NCBI GenBank assembly: GCA_050247255.1
Contig: JBFWUM010000001.1
Span: 62,001-126,000, forward strand
Direction of reading: 5' to 3'
From: JBFWUM01 sp050247255
GTDB taxonomy: Bacteria; Acidobacteriota; Vicinamibacteria; Vicinamibacterales; UBA2999
Length of the DNA stretch: 64,000 bases
Under the pieces are notes generated by a model that made no database searches, was not told the origin of the DNA, and saw only the letters and a list, made by a program, of their open reading frames with translations. Of the stretch, positions 8,272-18,334 are shown one piece after another. Within the stretch, counting starts at the first letter, position 1, and each line of letters begins with the position of its first letter. The position numbers and the translations under genes are program-made.

Positions 8272-9501
8272 ATGGCGACGGCGATCCGGATGTCGGGGCT
8301 CGGCAAGCGCTTCACGATCGGCGCGCGCGAAGCCCAGCACGATACGCTGCGCGACCGCATCGCGGCCGCCGTGCGGCGTCCCTTCCGCCGCCTCTCCTCC
8401 GGCGGTTTCGCCGCCTCGACCACCTTCTGGGCCCTGCAGGACATCACCTACGAAGTGCCACAGGGCGAGATCGTCGGCATCATCGGCGGCAACGGCGCCG
8501 GCAAGTCGACGCTGCTGAAGATTCTGTCGCGCATCACCGACCCGACGACCGGCGAGGCGGTCATTCACGGCCGCGTCGGGTCGCTGCTCGAGGTCGGCAC
8601 CGGCTTCCACCCGGACCTGACAGGGCGCGAGAACGTCTACCTGAACGGCGCCATCCTCGGGATGCGGAAGCGCGACATCGATCGCAAGTTCGACGACATC
8701 GTCGGCTTCTCGGAGCTGGGGGCGTTCATCGACACGCCGGTGAAGCACTACTCGAGCGGCATGTTCGTCCGCCTCGGCTTCGCCGTGGCGGCGCAGATGG
8801 ACTCGGAGATCCTGATCGTCGACGAGGTGCTGGCGGTCGGCGACGTCCAGTTCCAGCGCAAGTGCCTGGGCACCCTGGACAACGTGGCCCGCGGCGGCCG
8901 GACGGTGCTCTTCGTCTCGCACAACATGGCGGCCATCCAGCGCTTGTGCACGTCGGCGGTGCTGCTCGAACGCGGCAAGGTCCGCTTCGCCGGCGACGTG
9001 CGGGCGGCGGTCGCGAACTACCTCGGCGGCGAAACGCGCGGTGGCTTCCTGGCCGAGGCGCGGACCGGTCGCCCGCAAATCCTCTCCGCCGACATCGAGG
9101 ATGCGGCCGGCGCGATTGCCGGGGTCGCGCTCTGCACCGAGGCCGTCGCCTGTCGTATCCGGTTCGTCCTGCCGCAGCCGTACCCCGGCGTCCGCGTCGG
9201 CATCAACGTCCTCTCCTCCGACGGCGTCGTGCTGTTCTCGAGCCATACCGGCGACGCCGGCTTGCCGATGCCGGGCGGCGCGGGCGACTACGAAGCCCGG
9301 GTCCTCATCCCCGCCAACGCGCTGTTGGCCGGCCAGTTCCACGTCTCGCCCTTCCTCGAGGCCGGCGGCGAGATGCTCGACATCCAGGAGCCCGGGCTGG
9401 CGCTCTCGGTCGACACCGGCCCCTCGCCGTTGTACGCCGAGACGACGCAGCGCCGCGGATTCGTGCACGTGCCGTGCGCGTGGACGATCGCGCCACACTG
9501 A
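8272..9501 (+). CDS. Polysaccharide ABC transporter ATP-binding protein with Wzt C-terminal domain
   Basis: This encodes a 409-aa ATPase. The nucleotide-binding domain shows Walker A GGNGAGKST, a degenerate signature KHYSSGMFVRLGFAVA and Walker B ILIVDEV. A beta-rich extension of about 150 residues from ~260 corresponds to the Wzt C-terminal domain, which in O-antigen systems recognises a modified chain end. The ATG at 8272 starts two bases after the permease stop. The much longer open frame upstream overlaps the permease gene and is rejected. Confidence 0.92.
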   Translation: MATAIRMSGLGKRFTIGAREAQHDTLRDRIAAAVRRPFRRLSSGGFAASTTFWALQDITYEVPQGEIVGIIGGNGAGKSTLLKILSRITDPTTGEAVIHGRVGSLLEVGTGFHPDLTGRENVYLNGAILGMRKRDIDRKFDDIVGFSELGAFIDTPVKHYSSGMFVRLGFAVAAQMDSEILIVDEVLAVGDVQFQRKCLGTLDNVARGGRTVLFVSHNMAAIQRLCTSAVLLERGKVRFAGDVRAAVANYLGGETRGGFLAEARTGRPQILSADIEDAAGAIAGVALCTEAVACRIRFVLPQPYPGVRVGINVLSSDGVVLFSSHTGDAGLPMPGGAGDYEARVLIPANALLAGQFHVSPFLEAGGEMLDIQEPGLALSVDTGPSPLYAETTQRRGFVHVPCAWTIAPH

Positions 9502-9503
9502 CC

Positions 9504-10826
9504 GTGCGCATCGTCCAGGCGGTCGGGTGGTATTTCCCCAGTCACGCGGGCGGGACCGAGGTCTACGTCGACGAGCTGTCGCGACGGCTGCAGGTCGCCG
9601 GCCACGAGGTGCTCGTGGCTGCCCCGGAGCCCGGCGGCACCGGGCCGCGGACGTACTCCCACAACGGCGTGCCGGTCTTTCGCTACCCGATTCCGCTCCG
9701 GCCGACCCGCGATGAGGCGCAGGGGAGGGTGGTCGCCCGCGGCGCCGCGCATTTCCACCAGTGGCTGGAGGCGATGCGTCCCGACATCCTCCACGTGCAC
9801 ACGTTCGTCACCGGGCTCGCGCTCGAAGAGCTGCGGGCGGCGGCGCGGCTCGGGATCCGCACGACGGTCACGACGCATTCCGCCAGGCTCGGCTTCATCT
9901 GCCAGCGTGGCACGCTGATGCGGTTCGGCCGCCGTCTCTGCGATGGCCACATCCGGACGGTCACCTGCAGCCGCTGCGCGCTGCAGCACGGAGGGGCGCC
10001 GCGGGGCGCCGCGGACGCGCTGGCCCTGGTGCCGCCGCCGCTGGCGGCCGCGGCGGCGCGGCTGCCGGGGAAGGTGGGCACTGCTCTCGGCATGCCGGCG
10101 CTGATTCGCCACAACCGCCGTTCGCAGCACGCGATGTTCGACGTCATCGAGCGGTTCGTCGTGCTGACGGAACACGCGCGCCGCGCGGTCATCGCCAACG
10201 GCGCGCCTGCCGAGCGGACGGTCCTCAACCGGCTGGGCGTGCGGTTCGTCCCGGCGCCGCACCTGCCGCGCGATCCGAACCGGCCGCTGACCATCGGCTA
10301 CATCGGCCGGTTCGATCCGGTGAAGGGTGTCGAGGACCTGGCGCGGGCGATCGCCGGTCGCGCGACGCGTCTGCCGATCCGGTTCGAGTTCCACGGGCCG
10401 GTGCGCAACAAGGCGGACCTCGCGGTGCAGACCCGGCTGAAGCGGATCGTCGGCCCTGACGCATGGGTCGTGTTCGGCGGTGAACTGGATGCCGCCGGCG
10501 TGCGGGCGGCGTTGCAGCGGCTCGATGTCGTGTGTTGCCCATCCCGCGTGATCGAAGGCGGCCCCACGGTCGCGCTCGAAGCACGCGCCGCCGGCGTCCC
10601 GGTCATCGGCAGCGACCTTCCGGGCCTGTCGGAGATCGTGCGCGACGGTGTCGACGGGCGGCTGGTGCCGGCGGGCGACTGGCGAGCGCTCGCCGCGCTG
10701 TTTTCCGAGCTCGCGGCCGAGCCGTCGCTGGTGACCGCGTGGCAGGCGGCGCTCGGCCCCGTGCGCACGATGGATGATGTGGCGCAGGAGTACATGCTGA
10801 TGTACGCCGGCCGGGTGTCGTCGTGA
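9504..10826 (+). CDS. Glycosyltransferase, GT4 family
   Basis: This encodes a 440-aa retaining glycosyltransferase of GT-B fold. The N-terminal domain starts VRIVQAVGWYFPSHAGGTEVYVDEL, with the glycine-rich acceptor loop. The C-terminal nucleotide-sugar domain has GYIGRFDPVKGVEDL and EGGPTVALEARAAGVPVIGS, the E-x7-E region of GT4. An insertion near residues 130-165 contains four cysteines (ICQRG, LCDGH, TCSRC) that could bind zinc. The GTG at 9504 is chosen because the homology begins directly after it. The 3' end overlaps the deacetylase start by four bases. Confidence 0.85.
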   Translation: MRIVQAVGWYFPSHAGGTEVYVDELSRRLQVAGHEVLVAAPEPGGTGPRTYSHNGVPVFRYPIPLRPTRDEAQGRVVARGAAHFHQWLEAMRPDILHVHTFVTGLALEELRAAARLGIRTTVTTHSARLGFICQRGTLMRFGRRLCDGHIRTVTCSRCALQHGGAPRGAADALALVPPPLAAAAARLPGKVGTALGMPALIRHNRRSQHAMFDVIERFVVLTEHARRAVIANGAPAERTVLNRLGVRFVPAPHLPRDPNRPLTIGYIGRFDPVKGVEDLARAIAGRATRLPIRFEFHGPVRNKADLAVQTRLKRIVGPDAWVVFGGELDAAGVRAALQRLDVVCCPSRVIEGGPTVALEARAAGVPVIGSDLPGLSEIVRDGVDGRLVPAGDWRALAALFSELAAEPSLVTAWQAALGPVRTMDDVAQEYMLMYAGRVSS

Positions 10827-11734
10827 TCGCGATCCGGCACGCCGTCAAGACGCTCGTGTTCCGGTCCGGAGGCCATGCCGCCCGGCTGCGGGCGGCGCCG
10901 CCGCCCGGCCTCGCGGTCCTCTGCTATCACAGCGTGCGTGCGCCCGGCGATTCCGGGGTTCCGTTCGCCGAGCTGCACGTCCGCGCGGATCGCCTGGCTG
11001 CGCATTGCCGCTTTCTCGCCGAGGCGTGCGCGCCGGTCTCGCTCGCCGACGTGGAGGCTTCCCTCGCGGGTGGGACGGCGCTGCCGCCGGCGGCGGTGCT
11101 GGTCACCTTCGACGATGGCTGCCGGAGCGTGCTGACGCGGGCGCTGCCGATTCTGGAACGCTACCGCGTCCCGGCGCTTGTTTTCGCCTGCAGCGGCACC
11201 ATCGAACGGCAGGAACTCGCGTGGTACGACGCGCTGGCACGGCGCTCCGGCGAAGCAGGCGTGGCGGCCACGAAGTACCTCCCGTATGACCAGTGGATCG
11301 CGGCCGTGGCGGAGGTGACCGCACCGGCGTCGCCGGACGATCCGCATGGGCCGCTGACCGTCGCGGAACTGCAGCAGCTCGCCGCGCACCCACTCGTGAC
11401 GATCGGCGCGCACACGGTGAACCATCCCATCCTGGCGTCGGCGCCGCGGCAGGTGCAGCGCGAGGAGATCGCCGCCAGCCGACGGGCGCTCGCCGCCTGG
11501 ACGGGCCAGCCGATTGACGCGTTCGCGTACCCGAACGGGATTCCAGGCGTCGACTACACGCCGCAGGCGGTGGACCTGGTGCGCGAGGCTGGGTTCCGGG
11601 TGGCGTTCAGCACGCGTCCCGCCTTCGCGACGCCCGGGGTGGAGCGCTTCGAGCAGCCGCGGTTCGTGATGCTCGACATGCCGGCGGCGGAGCTGGCGCA
11701 TCGGCTGGCGTTCTCGTGGCCCCGCCCCGCATGA
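10823..11734 (+). CDS. Polysaccharide deacetylase (NodB-homology) family protein
   Basis: This encodes a 303-aa carbohydrate esterase 4-like enzyme. LCYHSV (about residue 33), VTFDDGCRS (about 95) and IGAHTVNHPIL (about 195) correspond to the NodB metal-binding Asp and His-x3-His motifs, and FAYPNG is the later conserved strand. No signal peptide is evident, so it may act on lipid-linked intermediates in the cytoplasm. Its GTG start overlaps the preceding stop (GTGA), and its stop overlaps the next ATG. Confidence 0.87.
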   Translation: MIAIRHAVKTLVFRSGGHAARLRAAPPPGLAVLCYHSVRAPGDSGVPFAELHVRADRLAAHCRFLAEACAPVSLADVEASLAGGTALPPAAVLVTFDDGCRSVLTRALPILERYRVPALVFACSGTIERQELAWYDALARRSGEAGVAATKYLPYDQWIAAVAEVTAPASPDDPHGPLTVAELQQLAAHPLVTIGAHTVNHPILASAPRQVQREEIAASRRALAAWTGQPIDAFAYPNGIPGVDYTPQAVDLVREAGFRVAFSTRPAFATPGVERFEQPRFVMLDMPAAELAHRLAFSWPRPA

Positions 11735-12759
11735 GCCTGCGGGTCGCGATCACCGTCGACCCGTACTTCCCGGTGCCGCCACGGGGGTACGGCGGGTTCG
11801 AGCGCGTCGTCGATGTCCTCGTGCGCGGCCTGGTCGAGCGCGGCCACGACGTGACGCTGATCGGGCATCGCGATTCGCAGGTGCCGGCGCGCCTCATTCC
11901 CTATGGCGCGCCGCCGCACTGGGGCGTCGGACCGCGGTCGAAGGAGCTCTGGCAGGTCGCGTCGGCGCTGGTCGGGCTGCGGAGGGATATCGACCTGGTG
12001 CACAGCTTCGGGCGCCTCGCGGCGCTGCTGCCGCTGCTGCCGCTGCGCACGCTGCCGAAGATCCAGAGCTACGGCCGCGAGATCGCGTGGCGCGGCGTCC
12101 GCCGGGCGTCGCGGCTGGCGGGGCGATCGTTAACGTTCACCGGGTGCTCGACCAGTCTCTACGCCTCCGGGCTCCGGCCGGGCGACAACCGCTGGGTGAC
12201 GATTTACAACCCGGTCGAACTGTCGCTCTACCAGCCGACCGACACGGTGCCGGCCGATTCGCCACTCGTCTTCCTCGGCCGCGTCGAGCGCATCAAGGGA
12301 ACGCATTCAGCCATCGCCATCGCGCGGCGCGCCGGACGCCGGCTGGTGATTGCGGGCAACGCGCCCGACCCCGCGTACTTCGCCGCCGAGGTGGCGCCCC
12401 ACCTCGGCGCCGACATCCGCTATGTCGGCGAGGTCGACGACGCGGCCAAGAACCTCGTCCTGCGGAGCGCGGCCGGGCTCCTCATGCCGATCGAGTGGGA
12501 AGAGCCGTTCGGCATCGTGATGATCGAAGCGATGGCCTGCGGCACCCCGGTCATCGCCTTCCGGCGTGGCAGCGTGCCGGAAGTCGTCGAAGACGGGGTG
12601 AGCGGGTTCATCGCCGACGACGTCGGCGGCGCGGCCACGGCGGTGCGGCGCCTCGGCGAGATCGACCGCCGGCGCGTGCGCGAGCGGGCGGCGCGCTTTC
12701 GCAGCGACGTCATCGTCGACGACTACGAGCGCCTCTACTACGAGGTGTCCGGGGCATGA
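11731..12759 (+). CDS. Glycosyltransferase, GT4 family
   Basis: This encodes a 342-aa GT-B enzyme. The N-terminus has VDPYFPVPPRGYGGFERVVDVL, the acceptor-side GGFE loop seen in many GT4 enzymes. The donor domain has LVFLGRVERIKGTHSAI and EPFGIVMIEAMACGTPVIAF, with the two glutamates of the E-x7-E motif. The ATG at 11731 overlaps the deacetylase stop (ATGA) and is preferred over the in-frame GTG at 11716. Confidence 0.87.
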   Translation: MSLRVAITVDPYFPVPPRGYGGFERVVDVLVRGLVERGHDVTLIGHRDSQVPARLIPYGAPPHWGVGPRSKELWQVASALVGLRRDIDLVHSFGRLAALLPLLPLRTLPKIQSYGREIAWRGVRRASRLAGRSLTFTGCSTSLYASGLRPGDNRWVTIYNPVELSLYQPTDTVPADSPLVFLGRVERIKGTHSAIAIARRAGRRLVIAGNAPDPAYFAAEVAPHLGADIRYVGEVDDAAKNLVLRSAAGLLMPIEWEEPFGIVMIEAMACGTPVIAFRRGSVPEVVEDGVSGFIADDVGGAATAVRRLGEIDRRRVRERAARFRSDVIVDDYERLYYEVSGA

Positions 12760-15125
12760 GCGCGCCGATCCGGCTGACGGTCGTCCTCACCCATCCCATC
12801 CAGTACATGTCGCCCTGGTTCCGGTGGATCGCCGAGCACTGCCCGGAGCTCCAGGTCACGGTGGTGTACGGCGCCACGCCGACACCAGAACAACAGGGCG
12901 TCGAGTTCGGCTCGGCGATTTCGTGGGACGTCGATCTGCTGGGTGGCCACGCGCACCGCGTCCTGCTGCCGGCGGCGCCGGGGAGGTCATTCGGCAGCGA
13001 GACATTCGCCGGCGTCGACAGCCGCGAGGTGGACGACGCCATCGGCGCGACCAACCCTGACGCGGTGCTGGTGCCCGGGTGGCACTCGCGACTCTACCTC
13101 CGCGCCGTCGCCGCCGCCCGCCGGCGCTGCATCCCGGTGCTCTATCGCGGCGATACCAACCTCGAGACGGCGCCCCGTGGCCTGCGGCGCGTCGTCTGGG
13201 CGGTGCGGACCCGCGCCCTGCTGCGGCTGTTCGACGGGTACCTGAGCGTCGGCACGCGGGCGTACGAATACCTGCGCCACCATGGTGTCGTCGACCCGTT
13301 GATCGCCCGGTCGCCGGCCGCCGTCGACGTGGATTTCTTCGAAGCCGGCCGGCGCGGGATGGATGCGGCCGCGCGGACAGCGCTGCGCGCCGCGTGGGGG
13401 GCGACGCCGGCGGACTTCGTCGTGTTGTTCGCCGGGAAGTTCGTGCCGCGCAAGCGGCCGGCCGATGTCATCGACGCGGTGGCGCGCCTGGAGGCACCGG
13501 CGGTGGCGGTGATGGCCGGCGCCGGGCCGCTCGAGGCCGCGCTTCGCGAACGGGCGGCGGCGAGCGGAGCCCGCGTCAGCTGGCCGGGTTTTCTCAACCA
13601 GGCCGCCATGCGTGACGCACTCTGTGCCGCCGATTGCCTGGTGCTGCCAAGCGGATGGGGCGAGACGTGGGGACTGGTCGTCAACGAATCGCTCGCCTCG
13701 GGCACGCCGGCGGTCGTCAGCGATCACGTCGGCTGCGCGCCGGACCTCATCGTTCCCGGGTCGACCGGCGAGACGGCGCCGGTCGGTAACAGCCACGCGC
13801 TTGCCGCCGCCCTCGATCGCGTTCGGACGGCGCTCGATCAGGGGGGGATCTCCACGGAGCTGTGCATCACGCGCGCGCGGACCCACTCGTACGCGGCCGC
13901 CACGGCCGGTCTGGTCCGGGGGGTGCGGCGCGTGCAGGCGCACCGCGCGACGTCGGTTCGGCGCAACCCGGGGCACCCGCGCGTGCTCGCCCTCTGTGGC
14001 GGCATGGTCTACGTGTCCGGCGTCGAGCGGATGTCGTTCGAGGCGCTGCGCGTCATGCGCGAGCGTGGCGCCGCCGTCCACTGCATCGTGAACACGTGGG
14101 AGAGCGATGCCATCGTCGCGCGCGCGGAGGCGATTGGCGCCAGTTGGAGCACCGGCTATTACTGGTACGCGCTCCGGGCGACGCGCAGCCCGCGGCAGGC
14201 GGCGCTGATGGTCTGGGATGTCATGCGCACGAGCCTCGGCCTGCTGCGCGACGCGGCGCACTTCCGGCCGACTCACGTGCTGGTCACCGACTACCACACC
14301 GGCGTGCGCAATGCCCCGGCGCTGGCCCTGTTGCGCCTGTTCCGCGCGGTGGTCGTCCACCGGGTTGCCAACGCACCGGAGGCGAGCCGCGGCAAGGGGC
14401 TCGTCTGGCGGCTGCTGCTCAATCCCGCCGTCTCCCGGTTCGTCGCCATCTCGTACTTCATCCAGGACGAGTTGCTCGCGGCCGGCCTTCCGGCCGCGAA
14501 AGTGCGCGTCATCCGCAACATGGTGCCGTCGCGGGACGAGCCATGGCCCGCGGCTCCCGCCCCGGTGCCCGGCCGCGTGATCTACGTCGGCCAGGTGATT
14601 CCGCCCAAGGGGCTCGACGTGCTGCTCGAGGCGATTGCGCTGCTTGCGGCCCGCGGTCACAACGTGACCCTCGACGTGGTTGGCAGCCTGGAGCTGTGGG
14701 AAGGCCCGGAGTTCCTCGGCTACCGCCAGCGCATCCGCGAGCGGGCCGGCCAACCGGACCTCCGCGACCGCGTCAGGCTGCTCGGGGTCCGCGAGGACGT
14801 TCCGCGCCTGCTGGCCGCGGCCGCCGTGCACTGCATGCCGACACGCCCTGAGACGCGCGAGGCGCTGGGCAACGCCGTCCTCGAGGCCAAGCGCGGAGGG
14901 GTGCCCTCGGTCGTCACGCGGAGCGGGGCGCTGCCGGAGACGGTTACCCACCGCGTCGACGGTTGGGTATGCGATGACTTTTCCGCGCAGGCCATCGCTG
15001 AAGGGCTCGAGTACTTCCTGACCGACGAGCGCGTGCGCGCGGCCGCCGGCATGGCGGCGCGGGCATCCGCCGAGGATTTCGCGGAGGCGCGGTTCGCCGA
15101 GGCATGGAGGGCCGCGTTCGCGTGA
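12756..15125 (+). CDS. Tandem two-domain glycosyltransferase (two GT4 modules fused)
   Basis: This encodes 789 aa with two complete GT-B modules. Module 1 (about 1-395) has THPIQYMSPWFRWIA, LFAGKFVPRKRPADVI and GETWGLVVNESLASGTPAVVS. Module 2 (about 405-789) has LCGGMVYVSGVERMSFEAL, VIYVGQVIPPKGLDVLLEAI and TREALGNAVLEAKRGGVPSVV. Both keep a donor-site glutamate region, so the protein could add two sugars in sequence. The ATG at 12756 overlaps the previous stop (ATGA). The larger open frame upstream lies over the preceding gene and is not used. No stop or frameshift separates the modules. Confidence 0.85.
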   Translation: MSAPIRLTVVLTHPIQYMSPWFRWIAEHCPELQVTVVYGATPTPEQQGVEFGSAISWDVDLLGGHAHRVLLPAAPGRSFGSETFAGVDSREVDDAIGATNPDAVLVPGWHSRLYLRAVAAARRRCIPVLYRGDTNLETAPRGLRRVVWAVRTRALLRLFDGYLSVGTRAYEYLRHHGVVDPLIARSPAAVDVDFFEAGRRGMDAAARTALRAAWGATPADFVVLFAGKFVPRKRPADVIDAVARLEAPAVAVMAGAGPLEAALRERAAASGARVSWPGFLNQAAMRDALCAADCLVLPSGWGETWGLVVNESLASGTPAVVSDHVGCAPDLIVPGSTGETAPVGNSHALAAALDRVRTALDQGGISTELCITRARTHSYAAATAGLVRGVRRVQAHRATSVRRNPGHPRVLALCGGMVYVSGVERMSFEALRVMRERGAAVHCIVNTWESDAIVARAEAIGASWSTGYYWYALRATRSPRQAALMVWDVMRTSLGLLRDAAHFRPTHVLVTDYHTGVRNAPALALLRLFRAVVVHRVANAPEASRGKGLVWRLLLNPAVSRFVAISYFIQDELLAAGLPAAKVRVIRNMVPSRDEPWPAAPAPVPGRVIYVGQVIPPKGLDVLLEAIALLAARGHNVTLDVVGSLELWEGPEFLGYRQRIRERAGQPDLRDRVRLLGVREDVPRLLAAAAVHCMPTRPETREALGNAVLEAKRGGVPSVVTRSGALPETVTHRVDGWVCDDFSAQAIAEGLEYFLTDERVRAAAGMAARASAEDFAEARFAEAWRAAFA

Positions 15126-16934
15126 TCTTCGGCTGGTGTGGCGCAGCGCCGGCGGCAGGCGCACAGGCGGCGACTCTGGCGGCGATGGCCGCCGCGCTGC
15201 AGGTCCACCCCGGGCAGCGCGTCCGGACATGCCTGCTACCAGGCCTCGCGCTCGGCGTGTTCGACATGCCACTGATGAGCGACGTCCTCGACGCCGCGGC
15301 CCCGGCGCAGAGCGCCGATGGCCGCCGCTACCTCTGGATGGCGGGCGAAGCGTTCGCGTGGCCCTCGCGCAGCCTGTCGGGGCCCATCGAAAGCCGCACG
15401 CCCGCGTTCCGCCGCCGCCTGCTCGCGGCGCTCGCCGAGGACGAGGGCGCCGTCCGCGATCTCGATGGCGAATACCAGGTGGCGGTGTGGGACGCCGCGT
15501 CTTCGACGCTGCGGCTCTGGGTCGATCGCTTCGCCTCACTGCCGCTGTACCTCGCGTCGACGGCGGCCGGCACGGCGTTCGCCGGGGGAGTGCGCGGCGT
15601 GCTCGCGGCACCTGGCGTGCCGCTCGAGCCTGATCCCCGGGCGCTCCGTGAGGCGGTGACCTTCGGCGGCTTCCGGCTCGGCAGCCGCACCAACGTCCGC
15701 GGCGTCCGCATGGCGGCGCCGGCCGCGCGCGTCACGATTCGCGACGGTGCGTGTGAGGAGTCGCGGTACTGGACGTGGCGCGAGCTCGACGCGCCGGCGG
15801 CGGGACGGCCGGTGACGATGGACGCGATGCGCGAGGGATGGTCCGCCGCCGTCAGCCGCCGGTTGGAGGGCAGCGCGCGTCCCGGCCTGGCGCTCAGCGG
15901 CGGGCTCGACAGCCGGGCCATTCTCGCGGAGGCGGTGCGCCAGGGACAGCGCCCCCCCAGCGCTGACCTACGGCGTCGCCGAGTGTGACGACGCGCGGTT
16001 CGCGTCCCGGGCCGCCGCGGCCGCCGGCGTGCGATGGGAGTTGTTCCCGCTCTTCGCGCCCGGGTGGTTCGAGCGGCGCCTCGCACACATCCTCCCCACC
16101 GATGGATTGATCGAGCTGGTCGACCTGATGCACCTGGAACCGGTACCGCAGATGCCGGATCTGTTCGACGTCTACCTGAGCGGATTTCTCGGCGACGCGG
16201 TCAGCGGCAGCAGCCAGGATTACCTCCAGACGGCTGACGACGTCCTGCGGGCGCTGCCGTATTACGGGGCGCCCGTCAGCCTGCCGATCGACGAGGCGCG
16301 CGCATGCGCCGAGGAGTGCCTGGCGCGCGTCGCCGGGGCGCCGCGCTTCCTGCTCTACGACCACAAGTTTCCGCAGGCCATCAGCCGGACGACGGCGGGG
16401 GCGCGTCCGTTCGTGCGCGTCCGCCGGCCGTTCACCGACTATCAGTTCTTCTCGCTGGCCCAGCAGGTCGCTCCCGCGGAACGGGCGGCAAGCCGCTGGC
16501 ACGAGCGGTGGCTCGTCTCGACCTATCCGTCGCTCTTCAGGCGGATCCCGAATCAGCGGACCGGGGTCCCGGCGGGGTCGTCGCACCTGCGGTGGCGGAC
16601 CGTGCGGATCGGCCGGTATGCCTGGCGGCGGCTGCTGGCGGGGGCGCGCGGCGCCGGCCTGCCGATCACCGTGCCGGTGCGTTCCTACCATCCCGACGAG
16701 ACCTACTGGACGGGGGACGTCCGGTCCCGAATCGAAGCCGCGCTCCTCGCCCGAGGGTCGCTGTGCGGCGAGATCCTCGGGCGCGAGCGGGTGACACAGA
16801 CCCTTCGCGCCTTCTTCGACAGGGGCGCCGCGCCGGTGCAGGTCATCGGCGCCATGTTCGTCTACGAGTACTATCACCGGCACATGCCGTCCGCCGTGGC
16901 TGACGCCAGGCGGGCCGCGGAGCTTGCATGCTGA
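15122..16934 (+). pseudogene. Asparagine synthetase-like gene with a +1 frameshift in a C7 tract
   Basis: The first frame (GTG 15122 to about 15958) encodes a class-II-amidotransferase-like N-terminal domain starting VIFGWCG and the PP-loop ALSGGLDSRAIL. The second frame (from about 15960 to the stop at 16934) continues with ALTYGVAECDDARFASRAAAAAGV and the rest of the synthetase fold. Removing one C from the seven Cs at 15952-15958 restores a single frame of about 603 residues. Position 2 is Ile rather than the nucleophilic Cys, so ammonia transfer from glutamine is unlikely; such homologues in polysaccharide clusters may amidate sugars or be diverged. Either a true pseudogene or a homopolymer error. 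Confidence 0.8.
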
Positions 16935-18334
16935 TTGTCGCCGCCGCCGCGTCGGTCGCCGCGCTCTACGGGGTCGGCCACTGGATCGCCGGCCTGTCGG
17001 TAGTCGTCCTGTTCCTGGTCTGGGTGCTGGTAAAGCCGCCGGAAGGGCCCCCCATCCTCGGCCTGGCCCTGACCTTCCAGTGGACGCAGGTGACCTGCGG
17101 CATGTTCTACACCGCGCTCACCGGCGACGAACTCCGCGCATTCAGCACCCGCTGGGACGACATGATGCTGATCGGCCTTGGCTGTGTGCTCGTGATTGCG
17201 CTTGGCGCGCGGCTGGGCATGGGGATCGGCGCGCGGTGGGTGACCCCGGAGCCGGCCGCGCCCCCAGCGATGTTCTCCGACCGGACGCTCTACGCCGCCT
17301 ACGCCGGTTCGATCGCCGCGACCGGCGTGATGCAGGAGATCGCCTGGCAGTATCCAATCTTCACGCAGGCGATCCTGGCGCTGAACTATTCGCACCTGGC
17401 GCTCACCTACCTGATGCTGCGCAGCGTCGCGATCCCCCAGTTCAAGGCGCCGCTGTTCGCCGCGGTGATCTCCTTCGAGGTCGCGCTCGGCTTTACCGGC
17501 TACTTCGCCGGTTTCCGGGAGCCGCTGATCATGGGGGCGATCATCATCGTCGAGATCTTCAACACCCGGGACGTCCGACACTGGCTGCTGATGACCGGAC
17601 TGTTCGTCGTGCTCACGCTGTCGAGCGTCATGTGGATCTCGGTGCGTGACCAGTACCGATCGGATTTCGACGACGAGCTGGTCGAGTCGTCGCGTCTGGA
17701 GCGCCTGGAGCGCATGCAGACGCTGGCGGAGGGCTCGGCGCTGACCGACACGTTCCGCTTCCGCCAATCGGTGGCGGAGCTCGCCGATCGCATGTGGACG
17801 ATCTACTACCCGGCGCTGGCGCTCGACCGCGTCCCTGCCGCGCTGCCGCATACCGACGGCACGATCATCGGCTCGGCCCTGCGGCACCTGGTGACCCCGC
17901 GGTTCCTGTTCCCCAACAAGGGCGAGCTGCCATCCGACAGCGAGATGGTGCGCCGGTATTCAGGCGTCCAGGTGGCCGGCGCCGACGAAGGCACGAGCAT
18001 CGCCTTCGGCTATGCCGCGGAAGCCTACGTCGATTTCGGCGTGCCGCTGATGTTCGTGCCGGTACTGCTCTACGGCATCTTCATCGGCATCGCCTATTGG
18101 AGCTGCCTGTTCGTCCTCAAGCACCGCGACATTGCCGTCGCCGTGACGTGCGTCATCTTCTGGCTCACGGTCTACCTGTTCGAGCGCTCGTGGGTGAAGA
18201 CCCTCGGGCTCAACCTGACGCTGCTCGTCTACCTCGGAGGCCTGACCTTCCTCGTCGATCGGTTCATGCTGGCGCCGCCCGCCGAGGACGTCGGCGATGT
18301 CCCGGCTGGCGCCAGCGGCGCCCACGGACACTGA
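16928..18334 (+). CDS. Polytopic membrane protein, O-antigen polymerase (Wzy)-like
   Basis: This encodes a 468-aa integral membrane protein with about ten hydrophobic segments, grouped at residues 2-35, 43-60, 78-95, 115-240 and 365-455. A large loop (about 240-365) contains FLFPNKGELPSDSEMVRRYSG, the kind of extra-cytoplasmic loop found in Wzy/EpsG-type polymerases. The ATG at 16928 overlaps the end of the previous gene by seven bases. Sequence conservation in this class is low, so the assignment rests on topology and context. It would polymerise repeat units if a Wzx flippase exists elsewhere; none is seen here. Confidence 0.6.
   Translation: MLIVAAAASVAALYGVGHWIAGLSVVVLFLVWVLVKPPEGPPILGLALTFQWTQVTCGMFYTALTGDELRAFSTRWDDMMLIGLGCVLVIALGARLGMGIGARWVTPEPAAPPAMFSDRTLYAAYAGSIAATGVMQEIAWQYPIFTQAILALNYSHLALTYLMLRSVAIPQFKAPLFAAVISFEVALGFTGYFAGFREPLIMGAIIIVEIFNTRDVRHWLLMTGLFVVLTLSSVMWISVRDQYRSDFDDELVESSRLERLERMQTLAEGSALTDTFRFRQSVAELADRMWTIYYPALALDRVPAALPHTDGTIIGSALRHLVTPRFLFPNKGELPSDSEMVRRYSGVQVAGADEGTSIAFGYAAEAYVDFGVPLMFVPVLLYGIFIGIAYWSCLFVLKHRDIAVAVTCVIFWLTVYLFERSWVKTLGLNLTLLVYLGGLTFLVDRFMLAPPAEDVGDVPAGASGAHGH

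Noticed and set aside
12987..15611. 874-aa minus-strand open frame
   Set aside because: It lies opposite the two-domain glycosyltransferase gene and the asparagine synthetase-like gene; composition is Arg-rich and shadow-like.
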